Positions 1 through 8,389 of a stretch of 64,000 bases of DNA are shown here, in pieces. Source of the stretch: CAYJAD01 sp964371225 (lineage in GTDB: Bacteria; Desulfobacterota; Desulfovibrionia; Desulfovibrionales; Desulfovibrionaceae); the NCBI GenBank assembly GCA_964371225.1, contig CAYJNA010000001.1, forward strand, positions 1-64,000. The letters are read 5' to 3'. Position numbers and translations under genes: made by a program. The notes under the pieces are model-generated. The model had not been told where the DNA came from. It saw nothing but the letters and a program-made list of their open reading frames with translations, and searched no databases. Position 1 is the first letter of the stretch. Every line of letters starts with the position of its first letter.

Positions 1-52
1 TAAGCTAGAAATTCTATTTTTACTGACAGTTAAGTACTTTTTCAGTGTCGAC
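1..52 (+). repeat. Left inverted repeat flanking the cytochrome b gene
   Basis: Positions 9-52 match the reverse complement of 891-934 at 40 of 44 bases. The match continues more weakly through 1-8 versus 935-942. A further degenerate copy in the same orientation as the left arm lies at about 957-983. The repeat may extend past the window edge. No transposase gene or target duplication can be seen. Confidence 0.7.
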
Positions 53-269
53 TAACTTAAGTGTTTTTTATATCGACTATAAACTCTATTACGTGGAGGT
101 GTAAGAGCCTGCTGTATGAAATATCTCATTGACAGCGCTTTCCATATGCAAGATACTGAACACATACTATATTCATAGTGTTTTACAAGATTCTCTTTTT
201 CAAATGCGCTTTTCTACGCTATCTGCCCATTGTGACACATGTTATAAATATGAAAACAGGGAGAAAAGA

Positions 270-827
270 ATGAAAGTATTACACGATATTTCTTTACTTT
301 GGAAATTTTTTGGCTTTTTTCAAACCCCTTTTATTCGCATTTGGCATATTATCGCCATATTTCTTGTTACAGCACAGCTCATAAAAATAGCACGCACTCC
401 TTTTGTTGATTCTTGGCATATAGAACTTGGGCTTTTACTTGTGCCTTTTATCTGTATTTTCCTCTTTGCAAGTTTTAAAAGACGCGGCTGTAAATACTTC
501 TTTCCGTATTTATGGGGAGAAAGTACGCAATTACGTAAAGATATACAACAGCTTAAAGCAGGGCATATACCCGCCCCACGCCCTGGTGGTCTTCCCGGTG
601 TTATTCAGGGTGTTGGCTTTATCTTCTTTTTTTTAACGGTATTCTTTGGTTTTATATGGTATCTTTTATGGGTGCCCTATACGAAATTTTCCGTTAATTT
701 TTTAGATTTACATAGATATACAGCCTATGTGCTTGGCATATATGTCATAGGACATGGCTATATGGCATTACGCCACTTTATCTTTTGGAAAAAAATGCAA
801 GAGGCCAAGAAAAGCCCTGAAAAGTAA
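270..827 (+). CDS. Small b-type cytochrome (cytochrome b561 / hydrogenase-type) membrane protein
   Basis: The 185-residue protein has about four membrane segments. The first carries RIWHIIAIF and the last carries two histidines (DLHRY and IGHGYMALRH). This layout fits di-heme cytochrome b subunits of formate dehydrogenases, hydrogenases and thiosulfate reductases, which pass electrons between the quinone pool and a periplasmic enzyme. I chose the ATG at 270 because GGGAGAAAAGA precedes it; the frame stays open upstream to 129 without a ribosome site. No partner enzyme is visible on this strand, and the dms genes on the other strand have their own membrane anchor. The gene sits between two 52 bp inverted repeats, so it may be a mobile or invertible unit. 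The family call rests on histidine placement and hydrophobicity. Confidence 0.6.
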   Translation: MKVLHDISLLWKFFGFFQTPFIRIWHIIAIFLVTAQLIKIARTPFVDSWHIELGLLLVPFICIFLFASFKRRGCKYFFPYLWGESTQLRKDIQQLKAGHIPAPRPGGLPGVIQGVGFIFFFLTVFFGFIWYLLWVPYTKFSVNFLDLHRYTAYVLGIYVIGHGYMALRHFIFWKKMQEAKKSPEK

Positions 828-890
828 ATATGCGACAGGGCAAAGCTTCTTAAACGCAAACCCTCATGTCTGTTAGGGCGAGCTTTTATA

Positions 891-942
891 GTTGGCACTG
901 AAAAACTACTTAATTGTCAGTAAAAATAGAATTTATAACTTA
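891..942 (-). repeat. Right inverted repeat flanking the cytochrome b gene
   Basis: This is the partner of the repeat at 1-52. Read on the minus strand it gives the same run (AAATTCTATTTTTACTGACA), with four mismatches over 44 bases. The two arms enclose about 838 bp holding one gene. Confidence 0.7.
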
Positions 943-1015
943 AAATTTAGACATATGAAATACTTTTTTCAGTTGTCGGCTATATAAGATATGCCTCTGG
1001 TATGGCTTGCCGTCA

Positions 1016-1110
1016 CGTAAAATAAGCCGTCACTTACTTACGGCATCCCCGAAAGGGGTATTTGAAGTGAGCGTGCCTTGCTGAAAATATGTGGTAATGT
1101 GTTTTGCAGC
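1016..1110 (+). repeat. Dispersed structured repeat, copy 1
   Basis: The first ~58 bases match 8142-8199 almost exactly, and a divergent third copy lies near 56116-56191. Three hairpins can be drawn: GCCGT pairing with ACGGC (1025-1044), a CCCC-GAAA-GGGG tetraloop hairpin (1047-1058), and an imperfect 3' stem from about 1080 to 1110 (GCTGAAAA against TTTTGCAGC). The sequence is non-coding. It could be a small RNA, a mobile palindromic element or a regulatory leader. Confidence 0.6.
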
Positions 1111-1132
1111 CTAGACCAAATAGGACAAAAGT

Positions 1133-1170
1133 AAGGGAGGAACACTAACATAGTGCTCCTCCCTTTTTTT
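1133..1170. terminator. Bidirectional intrinsic terminator
   Basis: A 15-bp stem with one mismatch (1133-1147 against 1151-1165) has a 3-base loop. Seven Ts follow on the plus strand, and a weaker T-rich stretch follows on the minus strand. It lies just past the stop of dmsC and could serve both directions. Confidence 0.8.
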
Positions 1171-1187
1171 GCTATAAAGTACTCGTG

Positions 1188-2012
1188 TTACATGCCAAAC
1201 CATGTATACCCTTGATAAAAGGTGATACGTGCCAATAGCTCACCAGCCACAACAAAGGCTAGGAGAACCAGCATAACAACTGTCCACATACCGGAGGACA
1301 GCATGGCTTCACGTGATGCGTTTTTCAAGCAGAAAATACTTACTTGTTGTAGTAAGAAAAAGAGCAAAGCCATGCTAAGGCCAAGTAATATGGGTGCTGT
1401 ATATAAGGCAAAAATGCTCATGGAAATAGTAGCATGCATGGTTTGATCCACAGCAAATCCCATACGCAAAGCCAAGACCACACTCAACGCCAAGGGCACC
1501 CAAGACGTCATGAGATTTGTGAGGCGCTCTAATAAGGTTTTTTCGGGACAAAAGAAAGTTAAGCCCAAAAGAGCTGCACCGCCTAGCACCAAGGATGAAG
1601 CCAAAAATGCCCCTGAAACACAAATTTCTTGCCAAAAAGGTACCAAGGACACGGTATAAATCTTGCTCATGGCATAATTTAGCACAAGGGCGGCCAGTCC
1701 GGCTAACCATAAAAACAATTTTTCTTGTTTATACACATACCAAAAAAGTATGGCTGTAAAAAGACCTACAAAGAATATTTCACGGCTTAACCATGAGAAA
1801 AAAATATTATTAATGGTAAAAACACTATGCGATGGGGCGCTTAAGTGTAAAAGGGAGAAAACCGTGCCTGCCAGAGCGAGGCCTAAAGCACATCGGCTCC
1901 AACAATGCTGCGTACGTGCTTTTTCTCCGCCAAGTGCGGCTTGCAACAGAACCATACCGGCCGAGGCTTGTACAAGCAGGGTAAAGAAGATAAGACTCCA
2001 CATTCCTTCCAT
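1188..2012 (-). CDS. dmsC: DMSO reductase membrane anchor subunit DmsC
   Basis: The 274-residue, strongly hydrophobic protein has about eight predicted membrane segments and matches the size of DmsC anchors (E. coli about 287). DmsC oxidises menaquinol and passes electrons to the iron-sulfur subunit. The gene follows dmsB by two bases, and a terminator lies 18 bases past its stop, so it ends the dmsABC operon. The sequence itself is poorly conserved; the assignment leans on topology and on unmistakable DmsA and DmsB upstream. No DmsD/TorD-type maturation chaperone is present in the window. Confidence 0.85.
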   Translation of the reverse strand: MEGMWSLIFFTLLVQASAGMVLLQAALGGEKARTQHCWSRCALGLALAGTVFSLLHLSAPSHSVFTINNIFFSWLSREIFFVGLFTAILFWYVYKQEKLFLWLAGLAALVLNYAMSKIYTVSLVPFWQEICVSGAFLASSLVLGGAALLGLTFFCPEKTLLERLTNLMTSWVPLALSVVLALRMGFAVDQTMHATISMSIFALYTAPILLGLSMALLFFLLQQVSIFCLKNASREAMLSSGMWTVVMLVLLAFVVAGELLARITFYQGYTWFGM

Positions 2013-2014
2013 GG

Positions 2015-2653
2015 TTATACCTCCTCGGGGTTACTTACAAGGGTGCCACGAATGCCATCATCACTTCCCTGAGGTTTAGCATGCCTATTAGGCACACAAA
2101 AGAGATGAGGCTTGGTAATAGACGCTGGTGGTAGAGGTGCCATTTCCTTGGTATAACCAGTTTCTTCTTGTAAGTGAACGTAATTCCCCGTACCTAAAGC
2201 ACGACAAGGACAAGCGGCCACACAAGCCGGCTCTTTATCTTGTTCAAGGTAATCGCGGCAAAAATCGCACTTACTCATGCGTTTAATTTCTGCATTAAAT
2301 TGCGGCGCACCGTAGGGGCAATTCCACTCACAATAGCGGCAACCAACGCATAAATCTTGATTAACGCTTACAATACCATCGGAATCCTTATGCATGGCTC
2401 TTGTGGGGCAGCCTTTCACGCAGGTGGGGTCTTCGCAATGATTACAAGAAATGGATGTATAGTAGGCAAAAACATTTTGCTCATAGGCGCCATTGCTCAT
2501 TTCTAACCATTCTCCGCCAGAAAATTCCAAGACACGACGCCACTTTACATTTCGTGGTAAATTATGTTTATCCTTACAGGCAATCATACAGGCTTTACAG
2601 CCAGTACAAAGCTCACTATTGAAGGTAAATGAAGGTTGTCTTAACATATACAT
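2015..2653 (-). CDS. dmsB: DMSO reductase iron-sulfur subunit DmsB
   Basis: The 212-residue protein has four ferredoxin-type [4Fe-4S] cysteine clusters, in order CTGCKACMIAC, CNHCEDPTCVKGCP, CVGCRYCEWNCPYGAPQ and CDFCRDYLEQ followed by CVAACPCRAL. This is the DmsB electron-transfer arrangement that links the quinol-oxidising anchor to the molybdenum subunit. It has no signal sequence, which is normal because DmsB is carried across by the twin-arginine signal of DmsA. It lies between dmsA (23-base gap) and dmsC (2-base gap) in one operon. Confidence 0.93.
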   Translation of the reverse strand: MYMLRQPSFTFNSELCTGCKACMIACKDKHNLPRNVKWRRVLEFSGGEWLEMSNGAYEQNVFAYYTSISCNHCEDPTCVKGCPTRAMHKDSDGIVSVNQDLCVGCRYCEWNCPYGAPQFNAEIKRMSKCDFCRDYLEQDKEPACVAACPCRALGTGNYVHLQEETGYTKEMAPLPPASITKPHLFCVPNRHAKPQGSDDGIRGTLVSNPEEV

Positions 2654-2676
2654 TCTCCGTGTTTAGCATGCATTGG

Positions 2677-5097
2677 CTAGGCTCGTTCAATTTGCACAAG
2701 ATTAGAGTGATGTGGATTACCCTTGGCTAAAGCAGTGGGCTTAAGCTCGGTAAGCACATTAATGCAACCATTACGATCCATACCGTTGGCGTCCGGTGTG
2801 TGCCACGCACCTTGCGGTAATGAAACAACCCCCGGCATAATCCTCGGAGTCACGCGTGCAGGCACATAGGTAACGCCACGTTCATTATAAATTTTAACTT
2901 TCTGCCCATGCTTTATACCGCGAGCTTTAGCATCTAAGGGGTTAATCCAAACATCTTGTGGGGCAACTTCTTGTAACCACCAGCAATTTCCATAACTTGA
3001 ATGTGTACGTTGCTTATAGTGATGCCCTATAAGTTGTAAAGGATAGGTTTTGCGTAAAGCACTCATGGCGCCTTCAGGGTCAGCAATATATTCTGGTAGC
3101 GGGGTAATGGCTTGCCCCTCTTCCAGCTTCCATGTTTTGGCTTTTTCCGCCAAGGCTGCAGAGTATATTTCAATTTTTCCGGAAGGTGTTTGTAAGGGAT
3201 TGGCCACAGGATCATCACGGAAAGCTTTATAAGCAATGTGATTTTTGGGGAAATACTTTTTATATACGCCAAGGGCAAAAGCTTCTTCCAATGTGGGTGG
3301 TAAATCAGGCACATTTTTACGGGAGAGTTCATATAAATGTTCTAACCACTGGTACTGGGTGCGGCCTTCGGTAAACTGTTGTTTTAAGCCCATTTTCTCG
3401 GCAATGCCGGCACAAATATCATAAATACTCATACTTTCACCCAAGGGCTCAATACATTTTTCTCCAAAGATAACATAGCCAATATTACTATCACCTGCCG
3501 CTGCCCAGTCATGCTCTTCTAAGTTAGAACATACAGGGAGAAGGAAATCTGCATAGCGTGCCGATGGCGTAAGCGTGGTATCTAATACCACAATAGTTTC
3601 ACACTTGCTTTCATCTTGTAAAATGGGATTCATTTGATTAATGCCACCATGCTGATTGGTGATGCAGTTTCCGGCATAATTCCAAAAGAATTTTATGGGG
3701 GCAATGAGTTTATCTCTCCCACGCACACCGGCACTTTCGGCGGTCATGGTGGTATAATCATCAATGGCTTCATACCAATTAAAGCAAGATATAGACGTTT
3801 TTATAGGATTAGTAAGTGTGGGGAAGCTGGCCATACCAAGACCAAAGCCGCTATTTTCTCTGGCGCCGGTATTACCGCCTGCTATACCCACATTACCTGT
3901 GAGCACTGCTAACATACCTATGGCACGAGAAAGATTTTCTCCATTGGTAGTACGCTGTGGCCCCCAACCTTGACAAATAAAGCAAGGCTTTGCGGCGGCC
4001 ATTTCACGGGCAAGGCGTTGAATTTTGGGGGCAGGGTAGCCGGTAATGGCTGCAGCCCATGCAGGGGTTTTGGCAAGTTTATCCGGCCCAAGGCCAAGAA
4101 TATACGACTTATATGAAGAGTTTTTAGGTGCGCCTTCAGGTAAGGTGTCTTCATCGTAGCCTATGGTATAGGTATCAATAAAGGCTTTATCCACTAGGTT
4201 TTCTGTAATCATCACATGGGCAAGAGCCGCACATAAGGCTGTGTCTGTGCCGGGGCGAATGGGCACCCATGTATCTCCAGAAGATACCATGGTATCTGAA
4301 TAACGCGGGTCAATCATAATCATACGCGTATTTTTACTAAAACGTGCGTGTTGTAGCGTTTTGGCTTTACAGCCTGACATACGTGTTTCTGAAGGGTTAT
4401 TTCCAAAAAATACGGCAAGTTCACTGTTTTCTATGTCAGAAAGCCCATTACCATCTACCCAACCGCCACCATATAAATAGGGCATGCCTACGGTGATTTG
4501 ACATGTGGAATAGTCGGAATAATGGTTTAAGTACCCGCCTAAAAGATTCATAAGCCGTGCCACAGGAGTAGCCGCAGGAGGCCAGCTTTTCCCCATGGTA
4601 CTGCCAAGGGCGCCGGTACCGTAATTCAAGTACACGGATTCATTTCCATAAGTATCAAGGGTTTTCTTCAGACGCTGTGCCAGCTCCTCAAAGGCTTCTT
4701 CCCAGCTGATGCGCTCAAATTTTGCTTCACCGCGTTTGCCTACACGCTTTAAGGGGTAGGGTATACGCTCTTCTGCATAAATGCGTTGACGCATGGAACG
4801 CCCGCGCGGACAAGCACGTAATTGCTGTGTGCCGTAAGCGTCATCGCCGGTATTGTCGGTTTCAATGCGAGTAATGACACCGTCCTTCACATGAACACGC
4901 AATGCACAGCGGCTACCGCAGTTTACATTACATGAGTTCCAAAAGACTTTATCGAGGTTTTTAGGGAGTTTTTCACTGGCTTTAGCTTCACCAGCATTAA
5001 AAATTTCTATGGTCATGGGGAAAACGGAGGAAGCAAGTACCATACTGCCCCCCTTGAGGAAAGATCTGCGATTAAGCCTATCTGTATCGTGAGACAT
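2677..5097 (-). CDS. dmsA: DMSO reductase molybdopterin catalytic subunit DmsA
   Basis: The 806-residue protein opens with a twin-arginine signal (NRRSFLKGG). An N-terminal [4Fe-4S] motif follows (CNVNCGSRC, then a later cysteine in RACPRGRS), then molybdopterin oxidoreductase domains and a C-terminal dinucleotide-binding domain (ANPLQTPSGKIEIYS, AKGNPHHSNLVQIE). The stretch NHYSDYSTCQI corresponds to the region that supplies the serine ligand to molybdenum in DmsA proteins. From memory of the family it follows E. coli DmsA closely along its whole length. It reduces DMSO or related S- and N-oxides, probably at the periplasmic face, with menaquinol as donor. It heads dmsABC and is divergent from the SelW-like gene across about 200 bases that should hold both promoters. 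Confidence 0.95.
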   Translation of the reverse strand: MSHDTDRLNRRSFLKGGSMVLASSVFPMTIEIFNAGEAKASEKLPKNLDKVFWNSCNVNCGSRCALRVHVKDGVITRIETDNTGDDAYGTQQLRACPRGRSMRQRIYAEERIPYPLKRVGKRGEAKFERISWEEAFEELAQRLKKTLDTYGNESVYLNYGTGALGSTMGKSWPPAATPVARLMNLLGGYLNHYSDYSTCQITVGMPYLYGGGWVDGNGLSDIENSELAVFFGNNPSETRMSGCKAKTLQHARFSKNTRMIMIDPRYSDTMVSSGDTWVPIRPGTDTALCAALAHVMITENLVDKAFIDTYTIGYDEDTLPEGAPKNSSYKSYILGLGPDKLAKTPAWAAAITGYPAPKIQRLAREMAAAKPCFICQGWGPQRTTNGENLSRAIGMLAVLTGNVGIAGGNTGARENSGFGLGMASFPTLTNPIKTSISCFNWYEAIDDYTTMTAESAGVRGRDKLIAPIKFFWNYAGNCITNQHGGINQMNPILQDESKCETIVVLDTTLTPSARYADFLLPVCSNLEEHDWAAAGDSNIGYVIFGEKCIEPLGESMSIYDICAGIAEKMGLKQQFTEGRTQYQWLEHLYELSRKNVPDLPPTLEEAFALGVYKKYFPKNHIAYKAFRDDPVANPLQTPSGKIEIYSAALAEKAKTWKLEEGQAITPLPEYIADPEGAMSALRKTYPLQLIGHHYKQRTHSSYGNCWWLQEVAPQDVWINPLDAKARGIKHGQKVKIYNERGVTYVPARVTPRIMPGVVSLPQGAWHTPDANGMDRNGCINVLTELKPTALAKGNPHHSNLVQIERA

Positions 5098-5296
5098 GGG
5101 TATCTCCTTTTAATTAAGGTAGACGTTGCTTTGTTTGTACATAGAGCACCTCTTTTTAAATAATACCTGTTTAATGTTTTGGCACTAGGAAAAACCAAAA
5201 AAATCTTTTTATAACATACATGACAATGGGGTATTGCCTATGATACGAAACTTAAGAGAAAAATGAGATTTTTTTTAACCTGTAAGGAGATTTTTT

Positions 5297-5524
5297 ATGA
5301 AAGCTAGTATAACATATTGCTCTGCTTGAAATTATGAACCCAAAGCAGCTAGTTTAGCTGCAAAAATACAAGAGAGCTTAGGCGCTACCGTGGAGCTTAT
5401 TGCTGGAAGTGGCGGTATTTTTGACGTAAAGGTGAATGATGCCCTTGTCTACTCTAAAGCAGATACAGGCACCTTTCCTGATGAAGAAGTTTTATTGAAA
5501 GAGCTACAAGCAAAGTATCTGTAA
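5297..5524 (+). CDS. SelW-like (Rdx family) selenoprotein with in-frame TGA
   Basis: Reading TGA at 5327-5329 as selenocysteine gives a 75-residue protein starting MKASITYCSAUNYEPKAAS, with Sec at residue 11. The CxxU redox motif after a first beta strand, the YEPKA helix start, VELIAGSGGIFDV and a C-terminal TGTFPDE are the hallmarks of the SelW/Rdx thioredoxin-like family. TAAGGAGA lies 7 bases before the ATG, and the gene ends in TAA with a terminator 21 bases on. A 7-bp perfect hairpin sits just after the TGA, and tRNA-Sec is encoded at 11571-11664. Standard gene callers would miss this gene or start it late. Function is inferred as a small cytosolic thiol/selenol redox protein; substrates are unknown. 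Confidence 0.9.
5345..5361 (+). promoter_or_regulatory. Bacterial SECIS-like hairpin
   Basis: GCAGCTA, loop GTT, TAGCTGC forms a perfect 7-bp stem inside the coding sequence. The loop begins 22 bases after the TGA. Its first base is G, which fits what I recall of the bacterial SECIS consensus (a G among the first loop bases, 16-37 bases from the UGA). It would recruit SelB with Sec-tRNA. Confidence 0.75.
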
Positions 5525-5545
5525 AATTTATGTAATTTAAAATAC

Positions 5546-5578
5546 AAAACCTCGTATGAAAGCATGCGAGGTTTTTTT
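5546..5578 (+). terminator. Intrinsic terminator of the SelW-like gene
   Basis: AAAACCTCGTATG pairs with CATGCGAGGTTTT around a GAAAG-type loop and is followed by a T run. It lies 21 bases after the stop codon. Confidence 0.85.
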
Positions 5579-5764
5579 GTATTTTTTAACAGTGAGTGTG
5601 TACACGCTCATTCTTGAAATAATTATGATTTTATTTGAAAAATCTATCAAAGCACTTGACAGATAGTCATTAAAGCAGCAAATATTAAGGGCATCACAAA
5701 GCTTACATATAATTCATCACACATATATTTTTTGCGTAACAACTCAGCAGATCCGAGGTAAAGT

Positions 5765-7093
5765 ATGAAATTTTCAAGGATTCTTTACTGTTGCATGTTT
5801 TTGCTCACTCTCTTGTTTACCTACTTTAAAGCTCAAGACTTATTTGATGAGAGTGAAAGAAAGGTAACTAGCCTTTCTAAGGGTTACGCAGAGCGCATTC
5901 AAGCGGTTGTACATCAAGTTATTGGTGACGCACAAAAACTTGAAAAAATCTTCAAATTATATGGCGACAATATCACAAAAAAAGAATTCGAAGACGTAGC
6001 TGCTATTATTTTTAATGACAGTTATTTTCTGGTTATTTCCTATCAACCTGATGGTATTGTAAAATATGTCTATCCGCCTGAACCATATCAATGGTATGTA
6101 GGCATGAATCTTTTAGAGCGTGATGATACTAAAGTAGATGCTTTATACGCCAAAAATAGCGGTCGTACGGTTTTTTCTGGGCCAGTTAAAATTGTAGATT
6201 ATGAAGGTATCATAGCCCGTCGTCCTGTTTTGACAGAAGTGGACAATAGGCAGGTTTTTTGGGGCTTTGTGACCATTGGCTTTGACAGTAAAAAGTTTCT
6301 GACAAATATTATTGAAGTGCAAACTCTTACAAACTTTAACTATGAATATGCCATTGAAACTGTCTATCAAGGCAAACATATTCCCGTACTAAAAAGTACT
6401 AATTTTGAAAAAGAAAAAGCCACTAAAAGAGTTCTTACCGTGGGAGATCAAACATGGCTTTTTTACTTATATGATAAAAATGCTTCCAAGAATTTTTTGA
6501 TAACTATTCTATTCTACTTTTTTATTTATTTTTCCATGTCCACTGCTATTTACGTTATTTTACGTAAATACGAAATAAAAAGCCAAAATGCCAAAAAAAT
6601 GTCCTATATTGATGCACTTACCAAGGCATACAACAGGAAAATTGTTGATGAATATATGGAACATTTCGAAAACGAAATACAAAAAGGTTTTAGCCTTTTT
6701 TATATTGATTTAAATGATTTTAAACCAGTCAATGATATTCATGGCCATGAAGTTGGTGATAGATTACTTATAGCATATGTAGAACGTGTAAAGCATAAAT
6801 TTAAACAATCTACAATAGTTGTACGCATGGGAGGTGATGAGTTTGCCATTATTCTTAATGAAAATCTTAATGAAAAAGCCATTGCCTCTGTAACACAACG
6901 TATTGAAGTTCTATCTAAAGATGTGTTTACCATAAACGGCATAGCTATTCACATTTCAGCCAGTATAGGGCATGCACAATACCCTGCTGACGGTGATAAT
7001 ATAACAGAAATATTAGCTAAAGCTGATGAAAAAATGTATGCGTGGAAAAGACGCGTTAAGGCAGAGCGTGCACAAAATGCAGCCAAGTCATAG
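5765..7093 (+). CDS. Membrane diguanylate cyclase with periplasmic sensor domain
   Basis: The 442-residue protein has an N-terminal membrane segment (about 5-22), a ~215-residue periplasmic region, a second membrane segment (about 243-263, FLITILFYFFIYFSMSTAIY), and a C-terminal GGDEF domain. The active-site motif is intact (RMGGDEF, GGDEF at 356-360), as are the upstream metal/GTP residues (FYIDLNDFKPVND). It should make cyclic-di-GMP in response to a periplasmic cue. The RxxD inhibitory site before GGDEF is replaced by KQST, so product inhibition through that site is unlikely. The periplasmic part looks like a Cache-type sensor, but no ligand can be named. It is monocistronic and convergent with the EamA gene, with only 4 bases between the stops. 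Confidence 0.88.
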   Translation: MKFSRILYCCMFLLTLLFTYFKAQDLFDESERKVTSLSKGYAERIQAVVHQVIGDAQKLEKIFKLYGDNITKKEFEDVAAIIFNDSYFLVISYQPDGIVKYVYPPEPYQWYVGMNLLERDDTKVDALYAKNSGRTVFSGPVKIVDYEGIIARRPVLTEVDNRQVFWGFVTIGFDSKKFLTNIIEVQTLTNFNYEYAIETVYQGKHIPVLKSTNFEKEKATKRVLTVGDQTWLFYLYDKNASKNFLITILFYFFIYFSMSTAIYVILRKYEIKSQNAKKMSYIDALTKAYNRKIVDEYMEHFENEIQKGFSLFYIDLNDFKPVNDIHGHEVGDRLLIAYVERVKHKFKQSTIVVRMGGDEFAIILNENLNEKAIASVTQRIEVLSKDVFTINGIAIHISASIGHAQYPADGDNITEILAKADEKMYAWKRRVKAERAQNAAKS

Positions 7094-7097
7094 TATT

Positions 7098-7994
7098 TTA
7101 CAACGTTTTATCTGACTTTGCTTTAATGGGTATGCTCCCCAATCCTATACCCACAAGGATAAAAAATCCGGCGAGGAGAAGTTCTTTGTCAATTTTTTCT
7201 CCAAGTAGCCATAAGGAAAAGGCTATACCCACTATGGGGGTGGCTAGTAAGCCTAAAGAGGTTACTATGGCTGGTAAGTGACGATTTATAACCGTCATAC
7301 CCCAAAAACCAAAAGCTGTGGCTAAAAGCCCGCTATAGGCCAATTGCATAATAAGGGTGGGGGTAAAGTGTACATGGGGGATGCCTTCCATAAAAATAGC
7401 AACCATAGCCGAAAGTATGGAAGCTAGTAACAATTGCCAGAAAACAAGTTGAAAGGATGAGGCATGCCATGCGACAACTTTAATACCGATAATGGTAATG
7501 GCCCAAGAAAACGATGCTGCAAGCAACAAAGCATTTCCAATAAGCTCTGGCCCTATCTGCAATGAATGCATGGCAGGTGCAAAAAAAATAGCTACACCTA
7601 CTATTCCTAAAATAACGCCTATGATACGCAAAGAATGTATAGGCTCACGTAAAAAAAATATTGCCGCTGGTGTAACCCATAGAGGGGTTGTATACCCTAA
7701 AATTACAGAACGTCCCACAGAGGCATATTGTAAGCCCACAGCCATTAATGACGCAAATATGGTCATATGAAAAACGCTTACAATAAGGATGGCTGGTAAA
7801 TCTTTTTTCGTAGGTAGTATAAATTGTCTTGTACTTACTTGTAAAAGCAAAATGGCAGCAGCGGCTATAATGGAGCGCAAAGCATTAGACCAAAATGGAG
7901 GTACAGAAAGAACAATAAGTTTTGTGACTGTCCAATTTGTTCCCCAAATAAGTATTATAAAAATAAAAAGTAGTAATGCCTGTCTTTGTGTCAT
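7098..7994 (-). CDS. EamA-family (DMT superfamily) transporter
   Basis: The 298-residue protein has about ten hydrophobic segments in two repeated halves, opening with FIFIILIWGTNWTVTKL, which is typical of EamA drug/metabolite exporters. Substrates of this family range from amino acids and metabolites to drugs, and the sequence gives no way to choose. The gene stands alone on the minus strand. Its promoter must lie in the 7995-8389 gap. Confidence 0.85.
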   Translation of the reverse strand: MTQRQALLLFIFIILIWGTNWTVTKLIVLSVPPFWSNALRSIIAAAAILLLQVSTRQFILPTKKDLPAILIVSVFHMTIFASLMAVGLQYASVGRSVILGYTTPLWVTPAAIFFLREPIHSLRIIGVILGIVGVAIFFAPAMHSLQIGPELIGNALLLAASFSWAITIIGIKVVAWHASSFQLVFWQLLLASILSAMVAIFMEGIPHVHFTPTLIMQLAYSGLLATAFGFWGMTVINRHLPAIVTSLGLLATPIVGIAFSLWLLGEKIDKELLLAGFFILVGIGLGSIPIKAKSDKTL

Positions 7995-8141
7995 AATGTA
8001 TACATATAACTATAAGTTATATTTTGCTTTGTGGTGTTTTATAGCCGTAAAAATTGTAGCAAACTTTGCCGTAAATAAAAATCTAAAAAATTTTTTAAAG
8101 GTTAATACTTAAAATCCTACCATTAAGCAAGGCATGTACGG

Positions 8142-8236
8142 CGTAAAATAAGCCGTCACTTGCTTACGGCGTCCCCGAAAGGGGTATTTGGAGTGAGCGC
8201 ACCTTTCTTAAAAACTAGTGGAAACATGTTTTTAAG
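8142..8236 (+). repeat. Dispersed structured repeat, copy 2
   Basis: This is a near-identical core to 1016-1074 (about 53 of 58 bases), including GCCGT/ACGGC pairing and the CCCCGAAAGGGG hairpin. The 3' stem is a perfect 9-bp pairing, CTTAAAAAC (8207-8215) with GTTTTTAAG (8228-8236), with bases different from copy 1, which suggests compensatory change. It lies in the 395-base gap upstream of the hybrid histidine kinase. I see nothing else clear in that gap. Confidence 0.6.
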
Positions 8237-8389
8237 CATCGAGTAAATAGTTTTTCAAGTTCAGATAACTATTTAAAATAGTATAGTTATTTTATTTATT
8301 GATGCGATAATTTGACATTTATGTACAAAATCTTACTTTAAAAGAATCATTGCATTTTCATTTAATATTTTATTCTAGAAGAGCTTTGC

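Noticed and set aside
2401..4154. Several antisense open frames within dmsA and dmsB
   Set aside because: Both genes have complete domain content and strong motifs; the antisense frames have no ribosome sites.
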